Positions 34,016 to 42,952 of a stretch of DNA of 64,000 nt are shown here, piece by piece. Both the position numbers and the translations under genes were made by a program. Location of the stretch: contig JBPWQW010000002.1 in the NCBI GenBank assembly GCA_051814705.1, positions 310,001-374,000 on the forward strand. The letters run 5' to 3'. How positions within the stretch are numbered: the stretch's first letter is position 1; each line of letters starts with the position of its first letter. This DNA comes from Geojedonia sp051814705. GTDB lineage: Bacteria; Bacteroidota; Bacteroidia; Flavobacteriales; Flavobacteriaceae. Under the pieces are notes generated by a model, which saw only the letters and a list, made by a program, of their open reading frames with translations, was not told the DNA's origin and did no database searches.

Positions 34016-35392
34016 CTAAAGATGAATCACTTCACCATAAGCATCGGCTACAGCTTCCATGACCGCTTCACTCATGGTAGGGTGTGGATGAACTGTTTTT
34101 AGCACCTCATGGCCTGTGGTTTCAAGTTTTCTGCCCAAAACAGCTTCGGCAATCATATCGGTAACGCCAGCTCCAATCATGTGGCAGCCCAACCATTCGC
34201 CATATTTGGCATCAAAGATTACTTTAACAAAACCGTCCTTGTTTCCAGAAGCACTAGCTTTTCCAGAAGCCGAAAAAGGAAATTTTCCAATTTTTATATC
34301 AATACCTTTTTCTTTGGCTTGTTTTTCAGTCAGACCAACACTTGCAATTTCGGGAGAGCAATAGGTGCAACCTGGAATATTGCCATAATCTAAAGCCTCA
34401 ACATGTTGTCCCGCAATTTTTTCAACACATAAAATACCTTCAGCAGATGCAACATGGGCCAAGGCTTGACCAGGAGTGACATCGCCAATAGCATAATACC
34501 CTGGGATATTGGTTTGATAATAGTCATTGACTAATATTTTGTCTCTATCGACTGCAATACCCACATCTTCCAAACCGATGTTTTCGATATTGGATTTAAT
34601 ACCGACAGCAGACAGCAGAATATCTGCTTCAAGAATCGCTTCACCTTTTGGAGTTTTTACGGTGGCTTTCACTCCTTTTCCAGAAGTGTCCACTTTAGTA
34701 ACTTCAGAAGAAGTCATAATGGTTATACCGCTTTTTTTGAAGGATTTTTCTAATTGTTTTGAAACCTCCTCATCTTCAACAGGTACTACATTGGGCAAAA
34801 ACTCAACAATAGTAACTTCAGTTCCCAAGGTATTGTAGAAATAGGCAAATTCAACACCAATGGCTCCTGAACCCACTACAATCATCTTTTTGGGTTGTGT
34901 AGCTAATGACATGGCTTCTCTATAGCCAATTACCTTTTTACCATCCTGTGGTAAACTAGGCAATTCTCGCGAACGCGCTCCAGTGGCAATTATAATATGG
35001 TCGGCACTGTATTCTTTTCCATCCACATCAATCTTTTTTCCAGTTTTTAGTTTTCCGAAACCTTCAATAACGTCAATTTTGTTTTTCTTCATTAAAAACT
35101 GAACCCCTTTGCTCATCCCATCAGCAACAGTACGACTGCGTTTTACTACAGCTCCAAAATCTTTATCCGCATCTTTAACGGAGAGGCCATAATTTTCGGC
35201 ATGTTTGAGATATTCAAAAACTTGAGCTGATTTTAATAAGGCTTTAGTAGGAATACAGCCCCAATTTAAACATACACCTCCTAAATTTTCCTTTTCAACA
35301 ATGGCCGTTTTGAAGCCTAATTGGGATGCGCGAATAGCAGTTACATAGCCTCCAGGACCGCTTCCCAGAACAATAATATCGTATTTATTCAT
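34016..35392 (-). CDS. lpdA: dihydrolipoyl dehydrogenase (E3)
   Basis: A 458-residue FAD flavoprotein. N-terminal GSGPGG FAD motif; redox cysteines C41 and C46 (GGVCLNWGCIPTK); the NAD-binding GSGAIGVEFA; a second FAD motif YAIGDVTPGQALAH; and the C-terminal HPHPTMSE (catalytic H-x4-E) from the partner subunit. It reoxidises dihydrolipoamide of the 2-oxoacid dehydrogenases or the glycine cleavage system. No E1/E2 gene lies beside it. Confidence 0.95.
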   Translation of the reverse strand: MNKYDIIVLGSGPGGYVTAIRASQLGFKTAIVEKENLGGVCLNWGCIPTKALLKSAQVFEYLKHAENYGLSVKDADKDFGAVVKRSRTVADGMSKGVQFLMKKNKIDVIEGFGKLKTGKKIDVDGKEYSADHIIIATGARSRELPSLPQDGKKVIGYREAMSLATQPKKMIVVGSGAIGVEFAYFYNTLGTEVTIVEFLPNVVPVEDEEVSKQLEKSFKKSGITIMTSSEVTKVDTSGKGVKATVKTPKGEAILEADILLSAVGIKSNIENIGLEDVGIAVDRDKILVNDYYQTNIPGYYAIGDVTPGQALAHVASAEGILCVEKIAGQHVEALDYGNIPGCTYCSPEIASVGLTEKQAKEKGIDIKIGKFPFSASGKASASGNKDGFVKVIFDAKYGEWLGCHMIGAGVTDMIAEAVLGRKLETTGHEVLKTVHPHPTMSEAVMEAVADAYGEVIHL

Positions 35393-35546
35393 GAATATGT
35401 TTTTAGTTGACTTTTGAAGCTACGAATTTACGAAACCTAAACGGAAAAAATAAATTACAAATAAAAAATTCCAAATTCCAAAGTAGACGATTTGCGCCAG
35501 CCTAAACCTACTGGGCCTTTGTAATGGGAACGCAATAATGATCACG

Positions 35547-36101
35547 TTATAAATCGTCTGTAAAATGGCGCTTACTTTGGTCTTTACTAAACTTTTCCAA
35601 ATTGTAATCTTCAGATTTGCCTTTAGGAATGGATAAGGATTTCCATCGGCTTCCTTTAATCAGTTTTCCAAGAAAAACAATTTGCCCAATGTGATAGGCG
35701 TAATGAGCCAATTGGCGATTGATGGCTTCGGTAACCGTATGGCCCTGATTGCGGATATAAATGATTTGCTCTAAGTCGGCACTGGTTAAGTGATCAATTG
35801 CATTAAAGAGACTATTCCAACCGAGTTCCCAAGCATCGAGCAACTCTTCCTTAGATTGATAAGTATCCATAAATTCTTGGTCACGATGTCTCCAAGGTTT
35901 TTCGCCATCTTCAGTCAAAAAATTGGTCCAACGGCTCAACATATTGCCAACCAAATGCTTTACAATTATGGAAATGCTATTGGAATCTTCGGCAAACTCA
36001 TTTTTCAAGTTCTCAAAATTGAGTTGTTCAAAAGTCTTATCACCAAGACTTTTATAGTATTGAAACTGTTTGATACTGCTCGATAAAAAGGTACTTTCCA
36101 T
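35547..36101 (-). CDS. DUF1572/DinB superfamily protein
   Basis: A 184-residue protein with a four-helix bundle like DinB. Conserved histidines are in IIVKHLVGNMLSRW (about residue 49), ALIDHL-like DHLTSAD and the C-terminal LAHYAYHIGQIVFLGK (about residues 131-138), suggesting a three-histidine metal site. This is the DUF1572 pattern; the reaction is unknown. Between lpdA and msrB on the same strand, with gaps of 150 and 60 bp. Confidence 0.85.
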   Translation of the reverse strand: MESTFLSSSIKQFQYYKSLGDKTFEQLNFENLKNEFAEDSNSISIIVKHLVGNMLSRWTNFLTEDGEKPWRHRDQEFMDTYQSKEELLDAWELGWNSLFNAIDHLTSADLEQIIYIRNQGHTVTEAINRQLAHYAYHIGQIVFLGKLIKGSRWKSLSIPKGKSEDYNLEKFSKDQSKRHFTDDL

Positions 36102-36162
36102 AAGCTAAATTTACAAAAATCAAATTCCAAATTCCAAGACTTAAACCATTGGTTTGGACACT

Positions 36163-36645
36163 TTATTTTGAAGGCACAAACTTTAAGGCCGCACCGTTAA
36201 TACAATGGCGTTTTCCTGTTGTATTTCTAGGGCCATCATTAAACACATGCCCTAAATGCCCACCACATACAGCACAATGCTCTTCATTGCGTTCATAACC
36301 AATTTTATTATCCGTTCCAAAGGCAACATTGCCCTCAATTTCTCTGTCAAAACTTGGCCAACCCGTACCAGAATCGAACTTATGCTCACTTAAAAATAAA
36401 GGAGTACTGCAAGCAGCACATACAAAAGTGCCTTTTTCATGAATGGTGTTTAAGGGACTTGAGAAGGGACGTTCGGTACCTGCTTGACGTAGGACGTAAT
36501 ATTGCTCAGGAGTTAACTCGGCTTTCCATTGTGCATCGGTTTTGGTAATCTGAAATGGAGTTTTGTGTTCTGCCTTATTTTTTTGGGCCGAACTGTTACA
36601 ACTTAAAAACACACTCAAAACGGTCAACAGGACTAAAGTTTTCAT
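36163..36645 (-). CDS. msrB: peptide-methionine (R)-S-oxide reductase MsrB, lipoprotein form
   Basis: A 160-residue protein with a lipoprotein signal (MKTLVLLTVLSVFLSC; lipobox cysteine at residue 16). The MsrB domain has the zinc cysteines CAAC and CAVC, the SGTGWPSF substrate motif, and the catalytic cysteine in RHCINGAALKF. It reduces R-methionine sulfoxide in proteins; the signal places it in the envelope, where it needs an electron donor not present here. The conserved RHCING replaces the more usual RYCINS. Confidence 0.92.
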   Translation of the reverse strand: MKTLVLLTVLSVFLSCNSSAQKNKAEHKTPFQITKTDAQWKAELTPEQYYVLRQAGTERPFSSPLNTIHEKGTFVCAACSTPLFLSEHKFDSGTGWPSFDREIEGNVAFGTDNKIGYERNEEHCAVCGGHLGHVFNDGPRNTTGKRHCINGAALKFVPSK

Positions 36646-36790
36646 AAAACACTGATTTTTTATTTGTTAAGCAGTCGCAATCTAAGTTATGGAATTACAA
36701 TTAAAATTACTAGATTATTATCTCATAAGTTTTGGCAATTGACTTAAAGTTGTAAATTTATAAATAAGATAAATCTTTTATACAAAAACC

Positions 36791-37993
36791 ATGAAGGTAC
36801 TTTTTTACACGAGAGAATATCCACCTTATGTTTATGGTGGGGCAGGAGTACATGTGGAATATTTGGCGGCCGAATTATCCAAACTTATGGACGTTGAAGT
36901 CCGATGTTTTGGAGATCAATCTAAAAACGCAAACCATCTAGTTGTAAAAGGATTCCCTTTTGATCATCCAGATTTTGATCATGCAGATGAGAAGCTTAAA
37001 TCTGTTTTAAAAACATTGAGTACTTGTGTTCAAATGAATGCAGATACCATAGATGCCGATGTGGTGCACTGCCATACCTGGTATGCTCAATTTGCCGGTA
37101 TTGTCGCTAAGCTTTGTTATGGTATTCCGTTAGTTGTAACGACCCATTCATTAGAACCCTTACGCCCTTGGAAACGAGAACAGCTGGGTAGAGGGTACGA
37201 TGCGTCCTCATGGGTTGAAAAAACGGCGATTGAGATGGCTGATGCCGTAATAGCAGTTTCAAAGGAGACCAAAGACGACGTCCTTAAGTATTTTAATGTC
37301 GATGAAAACAAAATAAAGGTCATTTATAATGGTATAAACCTTGAAGAATATGTCGTCACTAATCAAACATCAACTTTGCAACACTATGGCATCGATCCTA
37401 CAAAACCCTATATGCTTTTTGTGGGACGAATTACACGGCAAAAAGGAATTATTTATTTAGTAAATGCCATAAAATATATAGTTCCCGAAACTCAAATTGT
37501 ATTGTGTGCTGGTGCTCCAGACACTCCAGAAATAGCTAAGGAGATGCAGAACAGCATTGATGATGTCATGAAAGTAAGAAATAATGTGATTTGGATTGAA
37601 AAAATGCTGGATAAAAAAGAAGTGATCCAATTGTATTCTCACGCCGCTGTGTTTTGTTGCCCATCAATATATGAACCTTTTGGCATCATCAACATTGAAG
37701 CCATGGCCTGTGAAACAGCTGTTGTAGCCAGTGCAGTTGGAGGGATAAAAGAAGTTGTTGTAGATGGTGAAACAGGTGTTTTAGTGCCTTTAGAACAACA
37801 AGATGTCGCACCATTTGAACCTAAAAATCCAGACCAATTTTCAAGAGATTTGGCTCATGGAATCAACACCTTGATTAACGATAAAGCCCTAAGAAAAACA
37901 ATGGCGAAAAATGGTAGAAAACGCGTTGAGGATTATTTTGATTGGACGGCCATAGCAAAACAGGTTGAAGATTTATATAAATCAATAAAGTAA
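36791..37993 (+). CDS. glgM: GT4 maltose-1-phosphate/glycogen synthase (GlgM, actinobacterial GlgA type)
   Basis: A 400-residue glycosyltransferase with an N-terminal MKVLFYTREYPPYVYGGAGVHV, VHCHTWYAQFAG, THSLEPLRPWKREQLGRGY and WVEKTA, which closely resemble actinobacterial GlgM, and a C-terminal GT-B motif IYEPFGIINIEA (E-x7-E). In actinobacteria this GT4 enzyme makes maltose-1-phosphate from ADP-glucose and glucose-1-phosphate, feeding GlgE. It differs from the GT5 glycogen synthase of E. coli. Five bases separate it from glgC, which makes its substrate. Databases may call it glycogen synthase (GlgA). Confidence 0.88.
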   Translation: MKVLFYTREYPPYVYGGAGVHVEYLAAELSKLMDVEVRCFGDQSKNANHLVVKGFPFDHPDFDHADEKLKSVLKTLSTCVQMNADTIDADVVHCHTWYAQFAGIVAKLCYGIPLVVTTHSLEPLRPWKREQLGRGYDASSWVEKTAIEMADAVIAVSKETKDDVLKYFNVDENKIKVIYNGINLEEYVVTNQTSTLQHYGIDPTKPYMLFVGRITRQKGIIYLVNAIKYIVPETQIVLCAGAPDTPEIAKEMQNSIDDVMKVRNNVIWIEKMLDKKEVIQLYSHAAVFCCPSIYEPFGIINIEAMACETAVVASAVGGIKEVVVDGETGVLVPLEQQDVAPFEPKNPDQFSRDLAHGINTLINDKALRKTMAKNGRKRVEDYFDWTAIAKQVEDLYKSIK

Positions 37994-37998
37994 TAGTT

Positions 37999-39264
37999 AT
38001 GAATAACGACAATGTATTGAGTATTATATTGGGTGGTGGACAAGGTTCACGATTATATCCCCTAACTGCAGCAAGATCAAAACCAGCAGTGCCTATTGCG
38101 GGAAAATACAGATTGGTAGATATTCCAATTTCAAATTGTATCAATTCAGGACTCAAAAGAATGTTTGTTTTAACCCAATTTAATTCGGCGTCTTTGAATA
38201 AACATATTAAAAACACCTACCATTTTAGTTTTTTTAGCTCTGCTTTTGTGGATGTTTTGGCAGCAGAACAAACCATGAATAGTGAAGAGTGGTTTCAAGG
38301 CACCGCAGATGCCGTTAGGCAGAGTATGCACCATTTTTTAAATCATGGTTTTGAATATGCCTTGATACTTTCTGGAGACCAATTATATCAAATGGATTTT
38401 AATGATATGATCCAAAAACATATTGAAAGTGATGCAGAAATTTCAATTGCTACTTTACCAGTACATGCTAAGGAAGCGACTTCTTTTGGAATACTCAAAA
38501 CCAATAACGAAAGTGTGATAACCTCATTTATTGAAAAACCAGACGCTTCATTGTTACCTGATTGGACTTCCAGCGTCAGTGCAGACATGCAAAAAGAAGG
38601 GCGATACTATTTGGCTTCTATGGGTATCTATATTTTTAATAGGGACTTACTGATTGAATTAATGAACAATCCAGATACAGATGATTTTGGTAAAGAAATT
38701 ATCCCACAATCTATAAGCAAACATAAAATCTTAAGCTACCAATATGAAGGATATTGGACTGATATAGGAAATATTGATTCGTTTTTTGAAGCCAATTTAG
38801 GACTTACAGATGAGATCCCTAAATTTAATCTTTACGATGCCAGCAAGCGTGTTTACACCCGAGCCAGAATGCTTCCTGCTTCAAAAATTTCTGGGACAAC
38901 ATTAAATAAGGCAGTCATTGCCGAAGGATGTATTATTCATGCCGCAAAAATTGAACGTTCAGTAATAGGGATTAGATCTAGGATCGGGAAAGATTCTACC
39001 ATTATTAACACCTATATGATGGGGAGTGATTATTATGAAACTTTAGAGCAAATTGAAAAAAACCACATTAAAATTTTGATGGGAATTGGAGAACGCTGTT
39101 TCATAAAAAACACCATTATTGATAAAAATTGCCGTATTGGTGATAATGTAAGAATCAATGGAGGTAAGCACCTTCAAAATATTGAAACGGATACGTATTT
39201 AATAACGGATGGCATTGTTGTCATAAAAAAGGGTGCGATAATCCCTACTGGATACGTTATTTAA
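37999..39264 (+). CDS. glgC: glucose-1-phosphate adenylyltransferase
   Basis: A 421-residue enzyme. The nucleotidyl-transferase core has LGGGQGSRLYPLTAARSKPAVP, and the sugar-binding IEKPD is intact; the C-terminal third is a left-handed beta-helix of hexapeptide repeats (KAVIAEGCIIHAAKIERSVIGIRS). It makes ADP-glucose from glucose-1-phosphate and ATP. It is usually allosteric; the effectors here are unknown. Tight coupling to glgM shows that ADP-glucose feeds maltose-1-phosphate formation. Confidence 0.95.
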   Translation: MNNDNVLSIILGGGQGSRLYPLTAARSKPAVPIAGKYRLVDIPISNCINSGLKRMFVLTQFNSASLNKHIKNTYHFSFFSSAFVDVLAAEQTMNSEEWFQGTADAVRQSMHHFLNHGFEYALILSGDQLYQMDFNDMIQKHIESDAEISIATLPVHAKEATSFGILKTNNESVITSFIEKPDASLLPDWTSSVSADMQKEGRYYLASMGIYIFNRDLLIELMNNPDTDDFGKEIIPQSISKHKILSYQYEGYWTDIGNIDSFFEANLGLTDEIPKFNLYDASKRVYTRARMLPASKISGTTLNKAVIAEGCIIHAAKIERSVIGIRSRIGKDSTIINTYMMGSDYYETLEQIEKNHIKILMGIGERCFIKNTIIDKNCRIGDNVRINGGKHLQNIETDTYLITDGIVVIKKGAIIPTGYVI

Positions 39265-39377
39265 CTCTAAAATTATAATGCTTTTTCAACATTCAAACCC
39301 TGTTCTAGCTTTTATCTAAACAAAATCAAAAGGTTAAGTCATTATTTTATATTTTTACTAACTACTAATTTTCTAAA

Positions 39378-41315
39378 ATGCAAAATCAAAAACGGGTTGT
39401 CATAGATTATGTTTCGCCACAAGTCAATGCTGGCGAATTTTTTATAAAGCGAGTTGTCAACGACATGGTTACTGTCGATGCCCATGTTTTGGTTGATGGA
39501 CATGATGTGATCGCAGCATCGGTTTTGTTTAAACATGAACATGAAAAAAAATGGAATGAAATCCGATTACAAGAGGGTGTAAATGATGAATGGCAAACAT
39601 CTTTTACGGTTGTTAAACAAGGGTTTTATACCTACAAAGTTGAAGGTTGGGTGGATTACGCTCTAAATTGGCAGCATGGTATAGAACGCAAAATAGACGA
39701 CAACCAACAGGTCACCTCCGAATTGCTAGAAGGCATTGGTTTTTTAAAAGCTTTGCTGAAAAAAGTTACTGAAACTGAAAAAACCTATTTAACATCTTGT
39801 ATCAAAACCTTCTCTGATACGTCACAATACCAAAACGCTATTTTAGAGGCCAGAAGCAAAAAGCTTCATAAAATTTTTGTAAAATACCCAGCAAAGTTCT
39901 TGGTCAATACCACAAAAGAATTTAAGGTTTATGTCGATAGGTCTAAAGCTCGATTTAGTACTTGGTACGAATTTTTTCCGCGCTCAGCTTCTAAAAAGGA
40001 AGGTGTCCATGGCACCTTTAAAGATTGTGAACGGTTATTGCCAAGAGTGTCACAAATGGGATTTGACACTTTGTATTTTCCGCCTATACATCCTATTGGA
40101 GAAGTGAACCGAAAAGGTAAAAATAATACAACCGAAGCGAAAGCGGGTGATGTAGGTTCTGCTTGGGGAATTGGTTCAAAATATGGCGGGCATAAAGATA
40201 TCCATCCACAATTGGGGACTCTTGATGATTTTAAGGCCTTGATTCAAAAAGCAAAGGAGCTTCATATTGAAATCGCCATGGACTATGCGTTGCAGGCGGC
40301 ACCCGATCATCCTTGGGTAACATCACATCCAAAATGGTTTAAATGGAGACCAGACGGCACCGTTCAATACGCAGAAAACCCACCAAAAAAATACCAAGAC
40401 ATCCTTCCAATTTATTGGGAAAGTGAAGATTATATCAACCTTTGGCAAGAATGTTTAGATACCATGCTCTATTGGATTGATTGTGGTATACATGTATTTA
40501 GAGTAGATAACCCACATACTAAACCGTATTATTTTTGGAACTGGCTGATCACTGAGGTTAAAAAGAAACACCCCGATGTGATATTTTTAGCAGAAGCCTT
40601 TACAAGACCCAAGGTCATGAAACAGTTGGCTAAACAAGGATTTACACAATCCTATACTTACTTTACCTGGCGCGATAATAAGCAGGAGTTTATAGAGTAT
40701 ATGACGGAGCTAACTCAATCTGATTTGAGCGAATATATGCAACCTAATTTTTGGCCCAATACGCCTGATATTAATCCTTATCATTTACAAGGTGCCAACG
40801 AATCTAAGTTTTTGCAGCGATACGCTTTAGCAGCGACATTAAGCTCCAGTATCGGGATTTATGGACCTGTTTTTGAACACATGATTAGTGATGCTATTCC
40901 GGGTAGAGAAGAATATTTGAATTCAGAAAAATTTCAAGTGTGTCATTACGACTGGTTTAAAGAGAATAAACTCACGTTATTGATAACAAAAATTAATCGT
41001 GTACGTCATGAAAATGAAGCTCTACAACAAACCAATAATATCAAATTCTGTACGATTGAAAACAATTCCATACTTGCGTTTTACAAATGGAATCGTGACA
41101 GAACCAATGAGCTATTAATCATTATAAGTTTAGATCCTTATTATTCTCAAAAAGGAGTGGTTCAATTGCCCTTGTCCGATTTACAAATTAAAGCTGGGCA
41201 ATCCGTAACTATGAATGATTTAATTACTGGAAATACCTATAACTGGCACAGCGAATGGAATTTTATTGAGTTGCATCCTACGCTTCCATTTCATATCTTT
41301 AAGATAATTAAGTAA
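39378..41315 (+). CDS. glgE: alpha-1,4-glucan:maltose-1-phosphate maltosyltransferase GlgE
   Basis: A 645-residue GH13_3 enzyme. An N-terminal beta-sandwich (residues 1-105, FFIKRVVNDMVTVDAHVLVDGHD), a helical insert, then the catalytic barrel with VHGTFKDCERLLPR, the nucleophile D377 in FRVDNPHTKP, the acid/base E406 in FLAEAFTRP, and FWPNTPDINP. All are diagnostic of GlgE, not of amylases. It extends alpha-1,4-glucan from maltose-1-phosphate. A 113-bp gap with a TATATTTTTA-like element separates it from glgC, so it may have its own promoter as well. Confidence 0.93.
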   Translation: MQNQKRVVIDYVSPQVNAGEFFIKRVVNDMVTVDAHVLVDGHDVIAASVLFKHEHEKKWNEIRLQEGVNDEWQTSFTVVKQGFYTYKVEGWVDYALNWQHGIERKIDDNQQVTSELLEGIGFLKALLKKVTETEKTYLTSCIKTFSDTSQYQNAILEARSKKLHKIFVKYPAKFLVNTTKEFKVYVDRSKARFSTWYEFFPRSASKKEGVHGTFKDCERLLPRVSQMGFDTLYFPPIHPIGEVNRKGKNNTTEAKAGDVGSAWGIGSKYGGHKDIHPQLGTLDDFKALIQKAKELHIEIAMDYALQAAPDHPWVTSHPKWFKWRPDGTVQYAENPPKKYQDILPIYWESEDYINLWQECLDTMLYWIDCGIHVFRVDNPHTKPYYFWNWLITEVKKKHPDVIFLAEAFTRPKVMKQLAKQGFTQSYTYFTWRDNKQEFIEYMTELTQSDLSEYMQPNFWPNTPDINPYHLQGANESKFLQRYALAATLSSSIGIYGPVFEHMISDAIPGREEYLNSEKFQVCHYDWFKENKLTLLITKINRVRHENEALQQTNNIKFCTIENNSILAFYKWNRDRTNELLIIISLDPYYSQKGVVQLPLSDLQIKAGQSVTMNDLITGNTYNWHSEWNFIELHPTLPFHIFKIIK

Positions 41316-41317
41316 GG

Positions 41318-42949
41318 ATGTTAAAAAAAGAAACCAAACCAACAGCGTTACAACCCCCCTATAATTTTGATAATACTTGGGAGGAGTTATTGGATAGTGA
41401 CGTTTTTGTCAAGGTTTTTTTGACTGATGTGTTGGAAAATTACATCATCAAACAACGTTGGTATGGTGGAAAGGCAAGTAAACTTAAGTATATTGAATTA
41501 GCCGAATATTTTAGAATCCAGCATCGTGAAGAAGTGTATTATGGTTTGATTTTGGAAGTCAATTTTGTTGAAGCATTTTACCAACATTATTTTTTGCCTA
41601 TCGCCTTCGTTTCTGATGAAAATTTCGCCATGGACGATCGTATTCTGCCAATAAGCATTCAAAATCAAGAAGGATTTATCATAGATGCCATTAATCTTGA
41701 AGCCTTTAGGAAAGTGGTATTTGAGCGCATTTTAACCGCAATTCCTAATGATAGAACTAGAGTGCGTTATCATAAGAGTCTTTTGTTTGATAACTGCCAA
41801 TATGAGTCTTCCAAATACATGGGGTTAGAACAAAGCAATACCTCCATTATCTATAATGACAAGTATGTTCTAAAATTTTTCAGAAGAATTTATGCCGATA
41901 GAAACCCAGATTACGAAATGAGCCGTTTTCTGTCTGAAAAAAAAGATTTTAAAAATACGCCGGCCTACTTGGGAAGCATTCAAATTATCGATCAAGACGG
42001 TACAGATATTACCATAGCTTTAATGCAAGAAATGGTGCCCAATGAAGGAGATGCTTGGGGATATATGCTAAAGGAGCTCCATAAAGTGTTTTCCAATTTA
42101 GAGTATAAAAACATTAAAGTGAGCCAACTTCCCAAAACCAAAGACTTTGATAATTTGGGAATTAGAGATGTGCCGCCTCAAATCATTGATTGGGTCGGAC
42201 TTAATCTGTTTTTAAAAATTCAAACCTTGGCCAAACGAACAGCCGAAATGCATATTGCATTAGGAAGTGAGTTTGAAGACACTAATTTTACCCCTACACA
42301 TTTTAATGGTGATTATACAGTTTGGTTGAAAAACCGCCTTTTATATCAATTCCAAAACCGATTGAATACCATTGAAAACAATTTGCACAAATTGGAAGGT
42401 CTGGCTTTGGAATTGGCCAATGAGCTTTTGGAAAAAAAGAATGAAATACGAAAACGATTTGTAAATTTTGATTGGACCAAACTAAAAGGTGAGCGCATTA
42501 GGGTACATGGTGACTACCATTTAGGTCAGGTATTGGTTAAGGACGATGATTTTTATATCCTGGATTTTGAAGGAGAACCAGAAAGCACGATTCGTGATCG
42601 CAAGGTAAAACAGCCCCCATTAAAAGATGTGTCAGGTATGTTCAGATCCTTTCATTATGCCATTTATGCTACGATATTCAATAATATGGATACCTACAAA
42701 CAAGAACAGGAAGAGCTTTTTGAAGCGGGAGAAATCTTATATCAATATATGATTGGCGTGTTTTTAGGTGCCTATGTTCACGAAATTCAAAGTGCTAATT
42801 TAAATATTGGTTATACACAAGAACGCCTATTTTTATTAAAATATACCCTGCTTGAAAAGGCAGTTTACGAATTGGGCTATGAACTTAATTCTAGACCTCG
42901 TTGGGCAGTTATTCCCTTAAAAGGGATTTCAAATATCATTAATAATTAA
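41318..42949 (+). CDS. mak: maltokinase (Mak/Pep2-like, aminoglycoside-phosphotransferase fold)
   Basis: A 543-residue protein kinase-fold enzyme. The catalytic loop is H397-G-D399-Y-H-L-G-Q-V-L and the metal-binding loop is I-L-D416-F-E-G-E-P, which is the Pep2/Mak signature. An N-terminal cap (QRWYGGKASKLKYIELAEY) is also typical (R-W-[FY]-G-x-K). It phosphorylates maltose with ATP to maltose-1-phosphate for GlgE. Here it is not fused to trehalose synthase, and no treS is in the window, so the maltose source is open. It is 2 bp after glgE. Confidence 0.9.
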   Translation: MLKKETKPTALQPPYNFDNTWEELLDSDVFVKVFLTDVLENYIIKQRWYGGKASKLKYIELAEYFRIQHREEVYYGLILEVNFVEAFYQHYFLPIAFVSDENFAMDDRILPISIQNQEGFIIDAINLEAFRKVVFERILTAIPNDRTRVRYHKSLLFDNCQYESSKYMGLEQSNTSIIYNDKYVLKFFRRIYADRNPDYEMSRFLSEKKDFKNTPAYLGSIQIIDQDGTDITIALMQEMVPNEGDAWGYMLKELHKVFSNLEYKNIKVSQLPKTKDFDNLGIRDVPPQIIDWVGLNLFLKIQTLAKRTAEMHIALGSEFEDTNFTPTHFNGDYTVWLKNRLLYQFQNRLNTIENNLHKLEGLALELANELLEKKNEIRKRFVNFDWTKLKGERIRVHGDYHLGQVLVKDDDFYILDFEGEPESTIRDRKVKQPPLKDVSGMFRSFHYAIYATIFNNMDTYKQEQEELFEAGEILYQYMIGVFLGAYVHEIQSANLNIGYTQERLFLLKYTLLEKAVYELGYELNSRPRWAVIPLKGISNIINN

Positions 42950-42952
42950 TTT